From contig NZ_BDCJ01000017.1 of the NCBI RefSeq assembly GCF_001613445.1, positions 124,001 to 188,000 on the forward strand: DNA of 64,000 nt, in the 5' to 3' direction. The position numbers were made by a program, and so were the translations under genes. The first letter of the stretch is position 1. The number at the start of each line of letters is the position of its first letter. Of the stretch, positions 1-9,046 are shown piece by piece. Below the pieces are notes generated by a model. That model searched no databases. It was not told the DNA's origin and saw nothing but the letters and a program-made list of their open reading frames with translations. This stretch comes from Nocardia grenadensis NBRC 108939. Lineage in GTDB: Bacteria; Actinomycetota; Actinomycetes; Mycobacteriales; Mycobacteriaceae.

Positions 1-96
1 GATCGCACTGCGCACCAGATCGGCCAGATGGGCCGGACCGGTGGTTTCCGGGGTGCCGGGCGGCGTGGGACGGCGTGCCACTGATTCCTCTTTCAT
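1..96 (-). CDS. Partial protein, N-terminus only, unrecognised
   Basis: The reverse strand reads from ATG at 96 off the left edge for 32 codons without a stop. The visible start is MKEESVARRPTPPGTPE and is followed by residues that read AHLADLVRSAI. A short charged, proline-rich leader before a helix-like stretch would suit a regulator, but too little is visible to name a family. The gene points away from the small membrane protein gene that ends at 225. Only the N-terminus is inside the window. Confidence 0.5.
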   Translation of the reverse strand, partial: MKEESVARRPTPPGTPETTGPAHLADLVRSAI

Positions 97-224
97 ACTC
101 GGTTCGATCGGCGCGGACTCTCAGGTGGCGACCGGTCACCGCGCACGGGCCGGCCGACCCTGTCGGCGCAAGCGTTCACACCTTACGCCGAACAGGCCGG
201 TGGCACCGGGTGTCGAACCGAGGT

Positions 225-485
225 CTACCTCCGTACGACCAACTTCACCAGGAACAAGAGAATGACGGCGCCGGCCAGGCAGGTGAAGAAACTGAACCAC
301 CAGCCGCCACTGTTCACATCGACACCGAATGCCGCGAGCAGGAAGCCACCGATCAGGCCGCCCACGACACCCACCACGATATTGAGAAGAATGCCCTGCT
401 GGGCGTCGGTTTTCATGATCTTACTGGCGATCCAGCCAGCGATACCGCCGATGATGATCCAGCCGATGATGCCGAGTCCGAGCAT
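225..485 (-). CDS. GlsB/YeaQ/YmgE family stress response membrane protein
   Basis: This 86-residue protein is almost entirely hydrophobic. It has three predicted membrane segments (about residues 3-20, 30-52 and 63-82) and the glycine-rich pattern GGIAGWIASKI, VVGVVGGLIGG typical of the GlsB/YeaQ/YmgE (transglycosylase-associated) family. Length and layout match the family, whose members are small inner-membrane proteins linked to general stress; the molecular function is not established. It stands alone, between the left-edge gene and the fabH-like gene on the other strand. A cluster of basic residues at the C-terminus (VRR) would face the cytoplasm under the positive-inside rule. Confidence 0.88.
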   Translation of the reverse strand: MLGLGIIGWIIIGGIAGWIASKIMKTDAQQGILLNIVVGVVGGLIGGFLLAAFGVDVNSGGWWFSFFTCLAGAVILLFLVKLVVRR

Positions 486-744
486 GAGTTGTTCCTCGCT
501 TGTTCTCCGGGTACACGGCCGCGGCCGCGGGCGTGTACCGCCGCAATACCCGGAGTCGATCTCGCTAACCCCGGCGAATATCGAATTAGCGATGCCATCA
601 CCCGAACTTGGAGATAATATGAGGGTGCCTCATGTCTCCGGATTGCCCGGTGACCGCGACCACGCGGCCGGCGGGTGAGGAATCCACATCGAAATCGGGT
701 CCACCCTCGCGGCGACCCAGCCGCAGGTACATAGGAGAAGCACC

Positions 745-1791
745 ATGGCTACTCAGATCGCCCAGACGACCGGGGCCCAGCACACCGCGATCCTGGGGCT
801 GGGCGTGTACCGCCCGGCGCGAGTCGTGACCAACGACGAGGTAGCCGGACCGATCGATTCCAGCGACGAGTGGATCCGGACCCGTTCGGGAATCCGCACC
901 CGCCGCTTCGCCGACGACACCGAGACAATTCACTCGATGAGCGTGGCCGCCTGTCGCGGCGCCCTGGACTCGGCCGGTATCGCCGGCGACCAGGTCGACT
1001 GCGTTATCGTCGCCACCTCGACCCATCTGCTGCTGACGCCCGCCGCCGCGCCCCGGATCGCCACCGAACTCGGCACCGGCGGCGCCGCCGCCTTCGATAT
1101 CTCGGCCGGCTGCGCCGGGTTCTGCCACGGCCTGGCCATGGCCTCGGATCTGGTCCGCGCGGGTACCGCCTCGCACGTACTCGTCATCGGGGTGGAGAAG
1201 CTCAGCGACACCGTCAACCCGGCCGACCGCGGTACCGCGTTCCTGTTCGCCGACGGCGCGGGCGCGGTGGTGGTGGGCCCGGCCGAGGAACAGGGCATCG
1301 GGCCGACCGTCTGGGGTTCCGACGGCACCCAGCACCGGGTCATCCGCCAGGACAAGGACTGGGTCGAGTTCTTCGCCGAGATCGAGGAGAAGGGCACCGA
1401 CGCCGTCCGTCCCTACCTGGCCATGGAGGGCACCGCGGTGTTCCGGTGGGCGGCGCACTCCCTGGAAAAGGTCTGCCGCGACGCCATCGACCGCGCCGGC
1501 CTGTCCACCGACGACCTGGACGCCATGATCCCGCACCAGGCCAACGGCCGGATCATCGAGATCATGGCGCGGGTGCTGAAACTTCCGGAGGACTGCGCGC
1601 TGGCCAACGATATCGAGGAGACCGGCAACACTTCGGCAGCCTCGATTCCGCTGGCGATGGAGACCCTGCTGCGCACCGGGCAGTCCCGGCCCGGCGATAC
1701 CGCGCTGCTCATCGCCTTCGGCGCCGGACTCTCCTACGCGGCCCAGGTCGTGAACCTGCCGAAGTTCAGTTCGCCTCGACCGCTGACCTGA
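745..1791 (+). CDS. Beta-ketoacyl-ACP synthase III (FabH-like)
   Basis: This 348-residue thiolase-fold enzyme is expected to condense an acyl-CoA starter with malonyl-ACP to begin acyl chain synthesis. The nucleophile is Cys123 in DISAGCAGFCHGL, and the other two catalytic positions are the His of MIPHQAN (about residue 265) and the Asn of GNTSAAS (about residue 295). The ATG at 745 follows AGGAGAAGC. Length is normal for FabH. It is a single gene whose last 26 bases overlap, tail to tail, the SRPBCC gene on the other strand. It could serve ordinary fatty acid initiation or a specialised pathway; no ACP or other FAS gene is adjacent, so no symbol is given. Confidence 0.9.
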   Translation: MATQIAQTTGAQHTAILGLGVYRPARVVTNDEVAGPIDSSDEWIRTRSGIRTRRFADDTETIHSMSVAACRGALDSAGIAGDQVDCVIVATSTHLLLTPAAAPRIATELGTGGAAAFDISAGCAGFCHGLAMASDLVRAGTASHVLVIGVEKLSDTVNPADRGTAFLFADGAGAVVVGPAEEQGIGPTVWGSDGTQHRVIRQDKDWVEFFAEIEEKGTDAVRPYLAMEGTAVFRWAAHSLEKVCRDAIDRAGLSTDDLDAMIPHQANGRIIEIMARVLKLPEDCALANDIEETGNTSAASIPLAMETLLRTGQSRPGDTALLIAFGAGLSYAAQVVNLPKFSSPRPLT

Positions 1792-2221
1792 TCTTCGCCA
1801 GCGATTCGTTCATCCCGGCCACCAGGCTCTCCTCGAACGCCGCCTCTCCACCGAGCACCGCGTCGATCAGGGTCCGCGATACCCAGGTGGTGCCGTTGGG
1901 GACGTCCCGGCGTTCGACGAGGCGGGTGCCGTCCTCGGTGGGCTCGAGCGTGTAGGTCCACACGGTCCGGTTCTGGCTCACCCGAAAGGCCAGTGCGCTG
2001 TTCTTTTCGTAGCGCAGGATGCGCGAGGTGGTCGGCCAGAACTTCCAACCGTCCCGGTTGAGATTGATCGTCAGCGTGCCGGCCCTCGGCTTGCCGATCG
2101 GGACCATCCGGACACATTGGGGGCTGAATTCCGGCATCCGGCTCGGGTCGGCGAGCACCGCCCAGACCCGCTCCGGTGGTGCGGCGATATCGATGCTGGC
2201 TTCCAGGTTTTTCGGCAACAT
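1766..2221 (-). CDS. SRPBCC family protein (polyketide cyclase/START-like)
   Basis: The reading frame from ATG at 2221 gives about 151 residues beginning MLPKNLEASIDIAAPPERVW, the classic first strand and helix of SRPBCC ligand-binding proteins. The pattern PPERVWAVLADPSRMPEFSP is diagnostic of that superfamily, and a C-terminal amphipathic helix (FEESLVAGMNESLAKIR) follows. These proteins bind hydrophobic ligands in a deep cavity; the ligand cannot be read from sequence. The frame is open far upstream (to 3088), but only this part looks coding and the upstream part is a shadow of the lipoprotein region. It overlaps the end of the fabH-like gene by 26 bases. Confidence 0.82.
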   Translation of the reverse strand: MLPKNLEASIDIAAPPERVWAVLADPSRMPEFSPQCVRMVPIGKPRAGTLTINLNRDGWKFWPTTSRILRYEKNSALAFRVSQNRTVWTYTLEPTEDGTRLVERRDVPNGTTWVSRTLIDAVLGGEAAFEESLVAGMNESLAKIRSAVEAN

Positions 2222-2408
2222 TGCCTCCGGGTAGATGAAACTCCAAGTATCAGAAAGGGTAGCGATCGGCGACGGCTCGGTCACGTTTTCCGCTGCCGAG
2301 TATCGATATCGCCGATCCGGAAGCAGAATCGATTGCGGGACTCCATGCCATAGCGCCACCGCCAGCAAGCACGTCAGCAAACACACAGCTACCGTGAGGT
2401 GATGGGCC

Positions 2409-2570
2409 GTGAACCTTCGCTCGCTACTGCGCCGCCAGACCACCGAGGGACTGCCGCAACTCCCGGCACCAGATCCCGATGACCCCTCCGGAAACGCCAG
2501 GATCGACGAACGGCTGGAACGCCTGCTCACCCCCACCGAACTGGATATGGTCCGGCACCACCGGGTCTGA
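2409..2570 (+). CDS. Small hypothetical protein (53 aa)
   Basis: A GTG at 2409, preceded by GTGAGGTGATGG as a weak ribosome site, opens 53 codons ending with TGA at 2568-2570. The product is basic at the N-terminus (NLRSLLRRQT), proline/aspartate-rich in the middle, and ends in an amphipathic stretch (IDERLERLLTPTELDMV). It lies between the divergent SRPBCC gene and the lipoprotein gene on the same strand. I recognise no family. The amphipathic C-terminus and clean composition favour a real small gene, but it could be chance in high-GC DNA. Confidence 0.4.
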   Translation: MNLRSLLRRQTTEGLPQLPAPDPDDPSGNARIDERLERLLTPTELDMVRHHRV

Positions 2571-2678
2571 ACCCCGGCAGCCGGGGCCCCGGCTGCGGCC
2601 GGGGCCACCGCACAACCACCCGGTACGCTGCTGGTCGCGCCGGAGGCTCCGGCGTGGCCGACCACCGGGGAATGCGTT

Positions 2679-3149
2679 ATGAAGCGAATCTCAACTGTTG
2701 TGCTCGCCGCGGCCGCCGCCGCGGCGCTGGCGCTTTCGGGTTGCTCCTCCGAAGAAGAGCCGGCCGAAGCATCGGGCCTGCGTAAGAACACCGCGACCAC
2801 GCAGACGGCACCACAGCCGGAAGCCGGCGACGGCACCACCGCCGGAACCACCACCCCCGACGCGGAACCGATCCCCGCCGAGCCGCCGGAAGCCACCGCG
2901 ACCGAGGACGATCCCGCCGGGGACGCCCCGGCCTCGGTGCGTCCCTCCGATACCACCTGCGGCCGGTTCGCCGAGCTCGACGAACCGGAGCAGCAGCAAC
3001 TCATCGGCCAGATCCTCGCCGAGAACCCCGACAGCGCGTTCGTGGGCAACCCCAATGCCGCGCTCGGTACCGCCAAACTGGTCTGCAACTCCCAGAAACT
3101 GGCCGATCAGAAGGTCGCCGTGGTCGCGGGGATCGTCGCCAACGGGTGA
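2679..3149 (+). CDS. Putative secreted lipoprotein
   Basis: A 156-residue protein with a lipoprotein signal: positively charged MKRIS, an alanine-rich hydrophobic core, and the lipobox ALSGC with the lipidated Cys at about residue 22. After it comes a long low-complexity linker rich in Ala, Pro, Thr and Glu (residues 24-90), then a small C-terminal domain of about 65 residues (starting near TTCGRFAELDEPEQQQLIG) that contains two cysteines and may form a disulfide. It should be anchored to the outer face of the plasma membrane. No known domain is recognised in the C-terminal part. It is a single gene with no obvious partner. Confidence 0.85.
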   Translation: MKRISTVVLAAAAAAALALSGCSSEEEPAEASGLRKNTATTQTAPQPEAGDGTTAGTTTPDAEPIPAEPPEATATEDDPAGDAPASVRPSDTTCGRFAELDEPEQQQLIGQILAENPDSAFVGNPNAALGTAKLVCNSQKLADQKVAVVAGIVANG

Positions 3150-3462
3150 CAGCGGGTGCGGCCGGCGACGGGCCGCACACTTTCAGCTACCCGTCACCGG
3201 GAACTCGGCGCTGCCGTGGGCGAGAGCCGTATCTCCGCCGGTAACGATCGTGATGTCTCCCGGGATGTCGGCGGAACCGAGGTCGACGGCGGCGACCTCG
3301 CGTCGACGCAGATAAACGATCGGGAAGACCGAACCGCCGGGCCGGTGCGGGCGCCCGGATCCCGCAGGCGGCAGGCGACTTCGGCACGCACACCGCGCCC
3401 TACCCGACACCGGCCACCATGCCCGCGTCACCTGATCCGCCGAAGCAGCGCAGAATGGCACG
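3150..3462. other. Intergenic region with a coding-like reverse-strand tail
   Basis: No complete gene is supported here. On the reverse strand, 3183 to about 3340 reads VFPIVYLRRREVAAVDLGS and continues to a stop in a composition typical of real protein (alternating strands, GGDTALAHGS). No plausible start codon with a ribosome site precedes it. It may be the C-terminal remnant of a decayed gene, or chance. The GTG of the AAA ATPase gene follows directly. Confidence 0.3.
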
Positions 3463-5715
3463 GTGGCTGAGTTGGCGTTGACCGTCCGTCTGAATCCCTC
3501 CGCTGCCGACGCCCGCCGCGGGGTGGTCCGGCTGCATCCCGAGGCACTCACCGCCCTCGGGTTACGCGAATGGGACGGTGTCTCGCTCATCGGCGCACGC
3601 CGTACCGCGGCCGTGGTGGGCCGGGCGCCCGCGGGGACTCCGGCCGGTACCGCGCTCCTCGACGATGTGACCCTGTCCAATGCCGGCCTGCGGGAGAACT
3701 CGGGCGTGGTGGTGTCGCCGGTCGTGGTGTACGGCGCCCGCCGCATCACGGTGAGCGGGTCGCGGCAGGCCACACAGTCGATTCCGGCGGCCACACTGCG
3801 CCAGGCGCTGCTCGGCAAGGTGGTGACCGTGGGCGATACGGTGTCCCTGCTGCCCAGGGAGCTGGGACCCGATATTCCGTCGTCGGTGGCGAGTCAGGCG
3901 TTGTCGCGGGCGTTCGGAATCGCCTGGACCTCCGAATTGCTCACCGTGGTCACCACCGATCCACCTGGTGCGCCGGTGAGCGTGCAACCGAATACCGCGG
4001 TCGAGTGGACGGCGGGAGTAGCCATCGGTGACGAGCCGGCACCCCTGCGGGTGAACGAGCATCCCGGTCCGTACCAGCCGCTGGCGCCGAGTCACCTCGA
4101 TACGGTGACAGGCCGCGAACTGCCCGGATCCGTTCCGGTCGCGACAGCGCCGCCTCCCGAACTGCAGGTGGAGGATCTGGCCGGGGTGCAACCGCAGGCG
4201 GCGAAGCTGACGGAATGGCTGAGCCTGGCCCTGGACGAACCCGCATTGCTGAAGGCGCTGGGCGCGACCCCGCGGTTGGGGGTGCTCGTCACCGGCCCGG
4301 CCGGGGTGGGTAAGACCACACTGGCCAGAGCAGTCGTCGCGCCACGCCGGATCGTGGAACTGGACGGGCCGACGGTGGGCGCGGCGGAGAGCGGGGCCCG
4401 GTTGCGCGCGGTCGCCGCCGCCGCCGCGGCGGTGGGTTCGGGCCGGGGCGGCATTCTGCTGATCACCGATATCGACGCGCTGCTACCGGAACCACCCGAA
4501 CCGGTCGCGACGCTGATCCTGGATCAATTACGGGCGGCGCTGGCCGAACCGTCCGTGGCGCTCCTGGCCACCACCGCGCATCCGGCGGCGATCGACCGGC
4601 GGTTACGGGCGCCCGATCTGTGCGACCGGGAACTCGCGCTGACGCTGCCCACTGCCGGGATGCGCCGGGCGCTGCTGGAACAGTTGCTGCGCAAGGTGCC
4701 CACCGGTGAGCTGCGACTGGACGAGATCGCCTCGTCGGCGCCCGGGTTCGTGGTCGCCGATCTCGCCGCGCTGTGCCGGGAGGCGGCTCTGCGGGCGGCC
4801 GCACGGTCGAGCCGGGACGGCACCGAGCCACTGCTCCGGCAGGAGGACCTCAGCGGGGCCCTGGAGGTCATCCGGCCACTGTCGCTGTCGGGTACCGAGG
4901 AATTGGCGATCGGCAGTCTCGGTCTGGACGATGTGGGCGATATGGCCGAGACCAAACAGGCGTTGACCGAGTCGGTCCTCTGGCCGCTGCGGCATCCCGA
5001 TTCGTTCGCGCGGCTCGGTATCGAGCCGCCCCGCGGGGTACTGCTGTACGGCCCGCCGGGATGCGGGAAGACCTTTCTGGTGCGGGCATTGGCGGGTAGC
5101 GGCCAGCTGAGCGTCCACGCCGTCAAGGGCGCGGAGCTGATGGACAAATGGGTGGGCTCCTCCGAACGCGCGGTACGCGAGCTGTTCCAGCGGGCTCGGG
5201 ACTCGGCGCCCTCGCTGATCTTTCTCGACGAGGTGGACGCGCTGGCGCCCCGCCGCGGCCAGAGCTCCGATTCCGGAGTCGCCGACCGGGTGGTGGCGGC
5301 GCTGCTCACCGAGTTGGACGGTGTGGAACCGCTGCGCGATGTCGTGGTTCTGGGCGCCACCAACCGGCCGGAACTGATAGATCCGGCCCTGCTGCGTCCC
5401 GGCCGGCTCGAACGGCTGGTGTTCGTGCCGCCACCGGACGCCGAGGCCCGAGCCGCCATTCTGCGGACGACCGGCCGCGCGGTGCCACTGGCGGCGTCGG
5501 TGGACCTGGACCGGCTCGCGGCCGAGTTGGACGGTTTCTCCGCCGCGGACTGCGCGGCACTGCTGCGCGAGGCGGCATTGGCGGCCATGCGCCGCGATGT
5601 GGACACCGCGGATGTGACCGCCGCGGATATCGATGCCGCCCGCCGGGCGGTGCGGCCCTCACTGAACGCCGATCAGGTGGAGTCGCTGCGCCGGTACGCG
5701 GAATCGCGCCGCTGA
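3463..5715 (+). CDS. CDC48/p97-like double AAA+ ATPase
   Basis: This 750-residue protein has the Cdc48/p97 architecture: an N-terminal double-psi beta-barrel-like domain (residues 1-185) and two AAA modules. D1 has Walker A GPAGVGKTT at 278-286. D2 has Walker A GPPGCGKTF at 530-538, pore loop KWVG at 562-565, Walker B LIFLDE at 585-590 and an arginine-finger region LLRPGRLER at 643-651. D1 Walker B reads LLITDIDAL, without the usual DE pair, so D1 probably binds ATP but hydrolyses it poorly, leaving D2 as the motor. It is related to M. tuberculosis Rv0435c and is expected to unfold or remodel proteins in the cytoplasm. The GTG at 3463 is chosen because the barrel domain starts immediately. 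Confidence 0.9.
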   Translation: MAELALTVRLNPSAADARRGVVRLHPEALTALGLREWDGVSLIGARRTAAVVGRAPAGTPAGTALLDDVTLSNAGLRENSGVVVSPVVVYGARRITVSGSRQATQSIPAATLRQALLGKVVTVGDTVSLLPRELGPDIPSSVASQALSRAFGIAWTSELLTVVTTDPPGAPVSVQPNTAVEWTAGVAIGDEPAPLRVNEHPGPYQPLAPSHLDTVTGRELPGSVPVATAPPPELQVEDLAGVQPQAAKLTEWLSLALDEPALLKALGATPRLGVLVTGPAGVGKTTLARAVVAPRRIVELDGPTVGAAESGARLRAVAAAAAAVGSGRGGILLITDIDALLPEPPEPVATLILDQLRAALAEPSVALLATTAHPAAIDRRLRAPDLCDRELALTLPTAGMRRALLEQLLRKVPTGELRLDEIASSAPGFVVADLAALCREAALRAAARSSRDGTEPLLRQEDLSGALEVIRPLSLSGTEELAIGSLGLDDVGDMAETKQALTESVLWPLRHPDSFARLGIEPPRGVLLYGPPGCGKTFLVRALAGSGQLSVHAVKGAELMDKWVGSSERAVRELFQRARDSAPSLIFLDEVDALAPRRGQSSDSGVADRVVAALLTELDGVEPLRDVVVLGATNRPELIDPALLRPGRLERLVFVPPPDAEARAAILRTTGRAVPLAASVDLDRLAAELDGFSAADCAALLREAALAAMRRDVDTADVTAADIDAARRAVRPSLNADQVESLRRYAESRR

Positions 5716-5805
5716 CCCGTTCCCGTTCTGTCCGGTATGCCTGACCTGGCGAAACCGTTGCCCGAGGGTAGCCGGATGCAGGTGCGCATCTCTTAATCTG
5801 TACGA

Positions 5806-5839
5806 TTGTCCCAGTTCGTGCTCGCATATGATGAGCGCG
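5806..5839 (+). promoter_or_regulatory. Putative promoter of the mrp operon
   Basis: A TTGTCC at 5806-5811 is followed after 15 bases by TATGAT at 5827-5832, close to the sigma-70-type -10 consensus. Transcription would begin near 5839 and leave a leader of about 38 bases before the TTG start of mrpA. The spacer is slightly short. No other promoter-like match is obvious in the 160-base gap. Confidence 0.4.
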
Positions 5840-5876
5840 CAATACCCCGCCGCCCCTATCTCGACGGAGGTAACGC

Positions 5877-8669
5877 TTGCTCGCCATTCTGCTCGCACAC
5901 ACCTTGGCCGCGCTGATCGCGCCCTCCGCCGTGCGAGTACTGGGCCGCAACGCGTTCTATCCGCTGGCACTGGTACCGCTCGGTTGCCTCGGCTGGGTGA
6001 TCGCCCACTGGAACGACGAGATCGAAGTCCGGATGCAGTGGGCTCCGACCGTCGATCTAAGCCTGGACCTGCGCTTCGACTCCCTGGCCACCGTGATGAG
6101 CGCGCTCGTCCTGGGGATCGGCGCCCTGGTCCTGGCCTACTGCGCCCGCTACTTCACCGACGACGAACCGAAGCTCGGCTCCTTCGCCGCCTGGCTGGTC
6201 GCCTTCTCCGGCGCCATGTTCGGCCTGGTCACCAGCGACAACATGCTGTTGCTGTTCACCTTCTGGGAGATCACCACCGTCCTGTCGTTCCTGCTGGTCG
6301 GCCACAACTCCGACAGCGTGCCGGGCCGGCGCGCCGCCCTGCAGGCCCTGCTGGTCACCGGTGCGGGCGGCCTGGCAATGCTCGCCGGCATCATCATCCT
6401 CGGTGAGGCATACGGCAGCTACCTGCTGTCGGATCTACTCGCCGCTACCGACCGTCCCGGCGGGGTAGCCGTACAGATCGCGGTGGTGCTCGTCCTGGTG
6501 GGCGCACTGAGCAAATCCGCCATCGTACCGCTGCACTTCTGGTTGCCCGGCGCCATGGCCGCACCCACCCCGGTCAGCGCCTACCTGCACGCCGCCGCCA
6601 TGGTGAAAGCCGGTGTCTACCTGATCGCGCGTCTGGCACCCGCGTTCGCCGACGCCCCGGTCTGGCGCCCGCTCGTCCTCACCCTCGGCCTGGCATCCAT
6701 GCTGCTGGCCGGCCTACGCGCCATGCAGGTCACCGACCTGAAACTGGTGTTGGCCTTCGGGACGGTGAGTCAGCTGGGCTTCCTGGTGACGATGGTGGGT
6801 CTGGGCACGCCGGATGCGGCGCTCGCCGGGATCGGCCTGGTGGTGGCGCACGCGCTGTTCAAGGCCGCGCTCTTCCTGGTAGTCGGCATCATCGACCACG
6901 GGACAGGCACCCGTGACCTGCGCGAACTCTCCGGGTTGGGCCGGCGCTCACCGGTACTCTTCGGCGCCGCGTCGCTGGCCGCGCTGAGTATGGCGGGTAT
7001 CCCGCCGCTCTGGGGATTCGTGGCGAAGGAATCGGCGCTGGCCGCCGCACTCGACGCCGCGCCGCTCTCGGACAACGTGCGACTGCTGCTGGCCGCCGGC
7101 TTGGTGCTGGGGTCCATGCTCACCGTCGCCTACAGCGCGCGCTTCATCTGGGGCGCCTTCGCCGACAAACCCGGGGTGCCGGTCCCCCGGTGGCACGCGC
7201 CGGGCATCGCGCTGAGCGCGGCGCCGGTGCTGCTCGCGGTGGGCTCGCTGGGCGCCGGACTCGCCGCCCCCTGGATGGACGGTCTGCTGGCGCCCTACGC
7301 CGAAACCCTGCCGGGCACGCTGACCGGTCATCTCCAGCTCTGGCACGGCCTCACCCTGCCGTTGCTGCTCACCGTCGTGATCATCGCCGGGGGCTTCGCG
7401 CTGTTCGCGGCGCGGGACCGGTTCGGTGAGTCGGCGACGCTGCTGGGTAACGCCGACCGCGGCTACGATGCCGCGCTGCGGGCGGCCGACCGGCTCTCAC
7501 TGCGCATGACCGGTGCCGTCCAGCGCGGTTCGCTGCCGCTCACCCAGGCGGTCATCCTCGGCACCCTGGTGATCGTGCCCTCGGTGGTATTGGCGGTCGG
7601 CACCCGGGCCGGGGTCGAACTGCGTCTGTGGGACTCCCCGCTGCAAATGGTGATCGGCGCCATCATGATCGCCATGGCGCTGAGTGCGACCGTGCTACGC
7701 AACCGGCTGGCCAGCGTGCTGGTGGTCGGGCTCACCGGCTACGGCTGCGGTGTCGTCTTCGCCCTGCACGGCGCGCCCGACCTGGCATTGACACAGTTCC
7801 TGGTGGAAACGCTGACGCTGGTGGTATTCGTCCTGGTCCTGCGGGCCTTCCCGGCCGAGATCGGACCGGAACAGCAGGCCGGTTTCCAGGTCGGCCGGGC
7901 GGCGATCGCCATCGCGGCCGGTATCGCGGTGCCCGTGCTGGCGGCGTTCGCCGCGACCGCACGCAATGCCCGGCCCATCTGGGAGCGCATCCCGGACGCG
8001 GCCTACGAATTCGGCGGCGGCAAGAACGCGGTCAATGTGCTACTGGTCGATATCCGTGCCTGGGATACCCTCGGCGAGATATCGGTGCTGGTGGTGGCCG
8101 CCACGGGCGTAGCCTCGCTGGTGTTCCGCAGTCGGCGGTTCGGTCTGCCGCCCCGTGCCGCCGACGCACCCAACTACCGGCCCGGCGGCAAGGTGGGCTG
8201 GCTACCCGCGGGCAGGCTGGTCGACCGCCGTAACCGCTCGATGGTTCTGCAGATCACGACCCGCCTGGTGTTCCCCACCATCATGGTGCTGTCGGTCTAC
8301 TTCTTCTTCTCCGGCCACAATGCGCCCGGTGGCGGATTCGCCGGTGGTCTCATCGCGGGGCTGGCACTGGTACTGCGCTATCTCGCGGGCGGCCAGTACG
8401 AACTGGGTGAGGCACTACCGGTGGAGGCCGGCCATCTACTCGGCGCCGGACTGATCCTCGCTGCCGGTACCGCCAGCGCCTCGCTGCTGCTGGGAGCGCC
8501 GCCACTGAGTTCGGCCATCCTGGAGATGACGGTTCCACTGCTCGGCCATGTCAAACTGGTGACCTCGCTGTTCTTCGACCTCGGTGTCTACCTGATCGTG
8601 GTGGGTCTCGTACTGGACGTATTGCGCAGCCTCGGCGCGCGCCTCGACGACGAGTTGGTGCAGTCATGA
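5877..8669 (+). CDS. mrpA: Na+/H+ antiporter subunit A with C-terminal MrpB-like domain
   Basis: A 930-residue polytopic membrane protein and the largest subunit of the Mrp (Mnh) cation/proton antiporter. The first ~500 residues are the NuoL/ND5-like proton channel (for example VGALSKSAIVPLHFWLPGAM with the conserved Lys, and HAAAMVKAGVYL). The middle has the MrpA-specific extension, and residues from about 780 on (SGHNAPGGGFAGGLIAGLAL) form an MrpB-like domain. The start is TTG at 5877, placed six bases after CGGAGG. It is the first gene of a six-gene overlapping operon and shares an ATGA overlap with mrpC. A separate mrpB is absent, consistent with the fusion. Confidence 0.95.
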   Translation: MLAILLAHTLAALIAPSAVRVLGRNAFYPLALVPLGCLGWVIAHWNDEIEVRMQWAPTVDLSLDLRFDSLATVMSALVLGIGALVLAYCARYFTDDEPKLGSFAAWLVAFSGAMFGLVTSDNMLLLFTFWEITTVLSFLLVGHNSDSVPGRRAALQALLVTGAGGLAMLAGIIILGEAYGSYLLSDLLAATDRPGGVAVQIAVVLVLVGALSKSAIVPLHFWLPGAMAAPTPVSAYLHAAAMVKAGVYLIARLAPAFADAPVWRPLVLTLGLASMLLAGLRAMQVTDLKLVLAFGTVSQLGFLVTMVGLGTPDAALAGIGLVVAHALFKAALFLVVGIIDHGTGTRDLRELSGLGRRSPVLFGAASLAALSMAGIPPLWGFVAKESALAAALDAAPLSDNVRLLLAAGLVLGSMLTVAYSARFIWGAFADKPGVPVPRWHAPGIALSAAPVLLAVGSLGAGLAAPWMDGLLAPYAETLPGTLTGHLQLWHGLTLPLLLTVVIIAGGFALFAARDRFGESATLLGNADRGYDAALRAADRLSLRMTGAVQRGSLPLTQAVILGTLVIVPSVVLAVGTRAGVELRLWDSPLQMVIGAIMIAMALSATVLRNRLASVLVVGLTGYGCGVVFALHGAPDLALTQFLVETLTLVVFVLVLRAFPAEIGPEQQAGFQVGRAAIAIAAGIAVPVLAAFAATARNARPIWERIPDAAYEFGGGKNAVNVLLVDIRAWDTLGEISVLVVAATGVASLVFRSRRFGLPPRAADAPNYRPGGKVGWLPAGRLVDRRNRSMVLQITTRLVFPTIMVLSVYFFFSGHNAPGGGFAGGLIAGLALVLRYLAGGQYELGEALPVEAGHLLGAGLILAAGTASASLLLGAPPLSSAILEMTVPLLGHVKLVTSLFFDLGVYLIVVGLVLDVLRSLGARLDDELVQS

Positions 8670-9046
8670 GCGCGAATCTGACCCTGCTGATCGTGGTCGG
8701 TGTCCTGGTGGCCTGCGGGGTGTACCTGCTGCTCGAACGCACCGTGACGAAGATGCTGCTCGGCATCCTGCTGTTCAGCAATGCGGTCAACCTGCTCATT
8801 CTCACCATGGGCGGACCCGACGGGGCAGCGCCGATCCGGGGCACGGACGATATCGAACACAGCATCATGGCCGATCCGCTGGCCCAGGCGCTGGTGCTGA
8901 CCGCCATTGTCATCACCATGGGTGTTTCGGCGTTCGTGCTGGCGCTGGCCTATCGCTCCTACATCCTGACCACGAGCGAAAAAGTCGAGAACGATCCGGA
9001 GGATGTCGGGATCGCCGCGCGCCAGCCGGAGGAACCCGAAGAATGA
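8666..9046 (+). CDS. mrpC: Na+/H+ antiporter subunit C
   Basis: A 126-residue protein with three membrane helices and the NuoK-like signature of MrpC (YLLLERTVTKMLLGILLFSN, then DPLAQALVLTAIVI). It packs against the antiporter core subunits in the plasma membrane. Its ATG overlaps the mrpA stop (ATGA) and its stop overlaps the mrpD start, so translation is probably coupled. The charged C-terminal tail after residue 108 is cytoplasmic or extracellular and varies in the family. Confidence 0.94.
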   Translation: MSANLTLLIVVGVLVACGVYLLLERTVTKMLLGILLFSNAVNLLILTMGGPDGAAPIRGTDDIEHSIMADPLAQALVLTAIVITMGVSAFVLALAYRSYILTTSEKVENDPEDVGIAARQPEEPEE

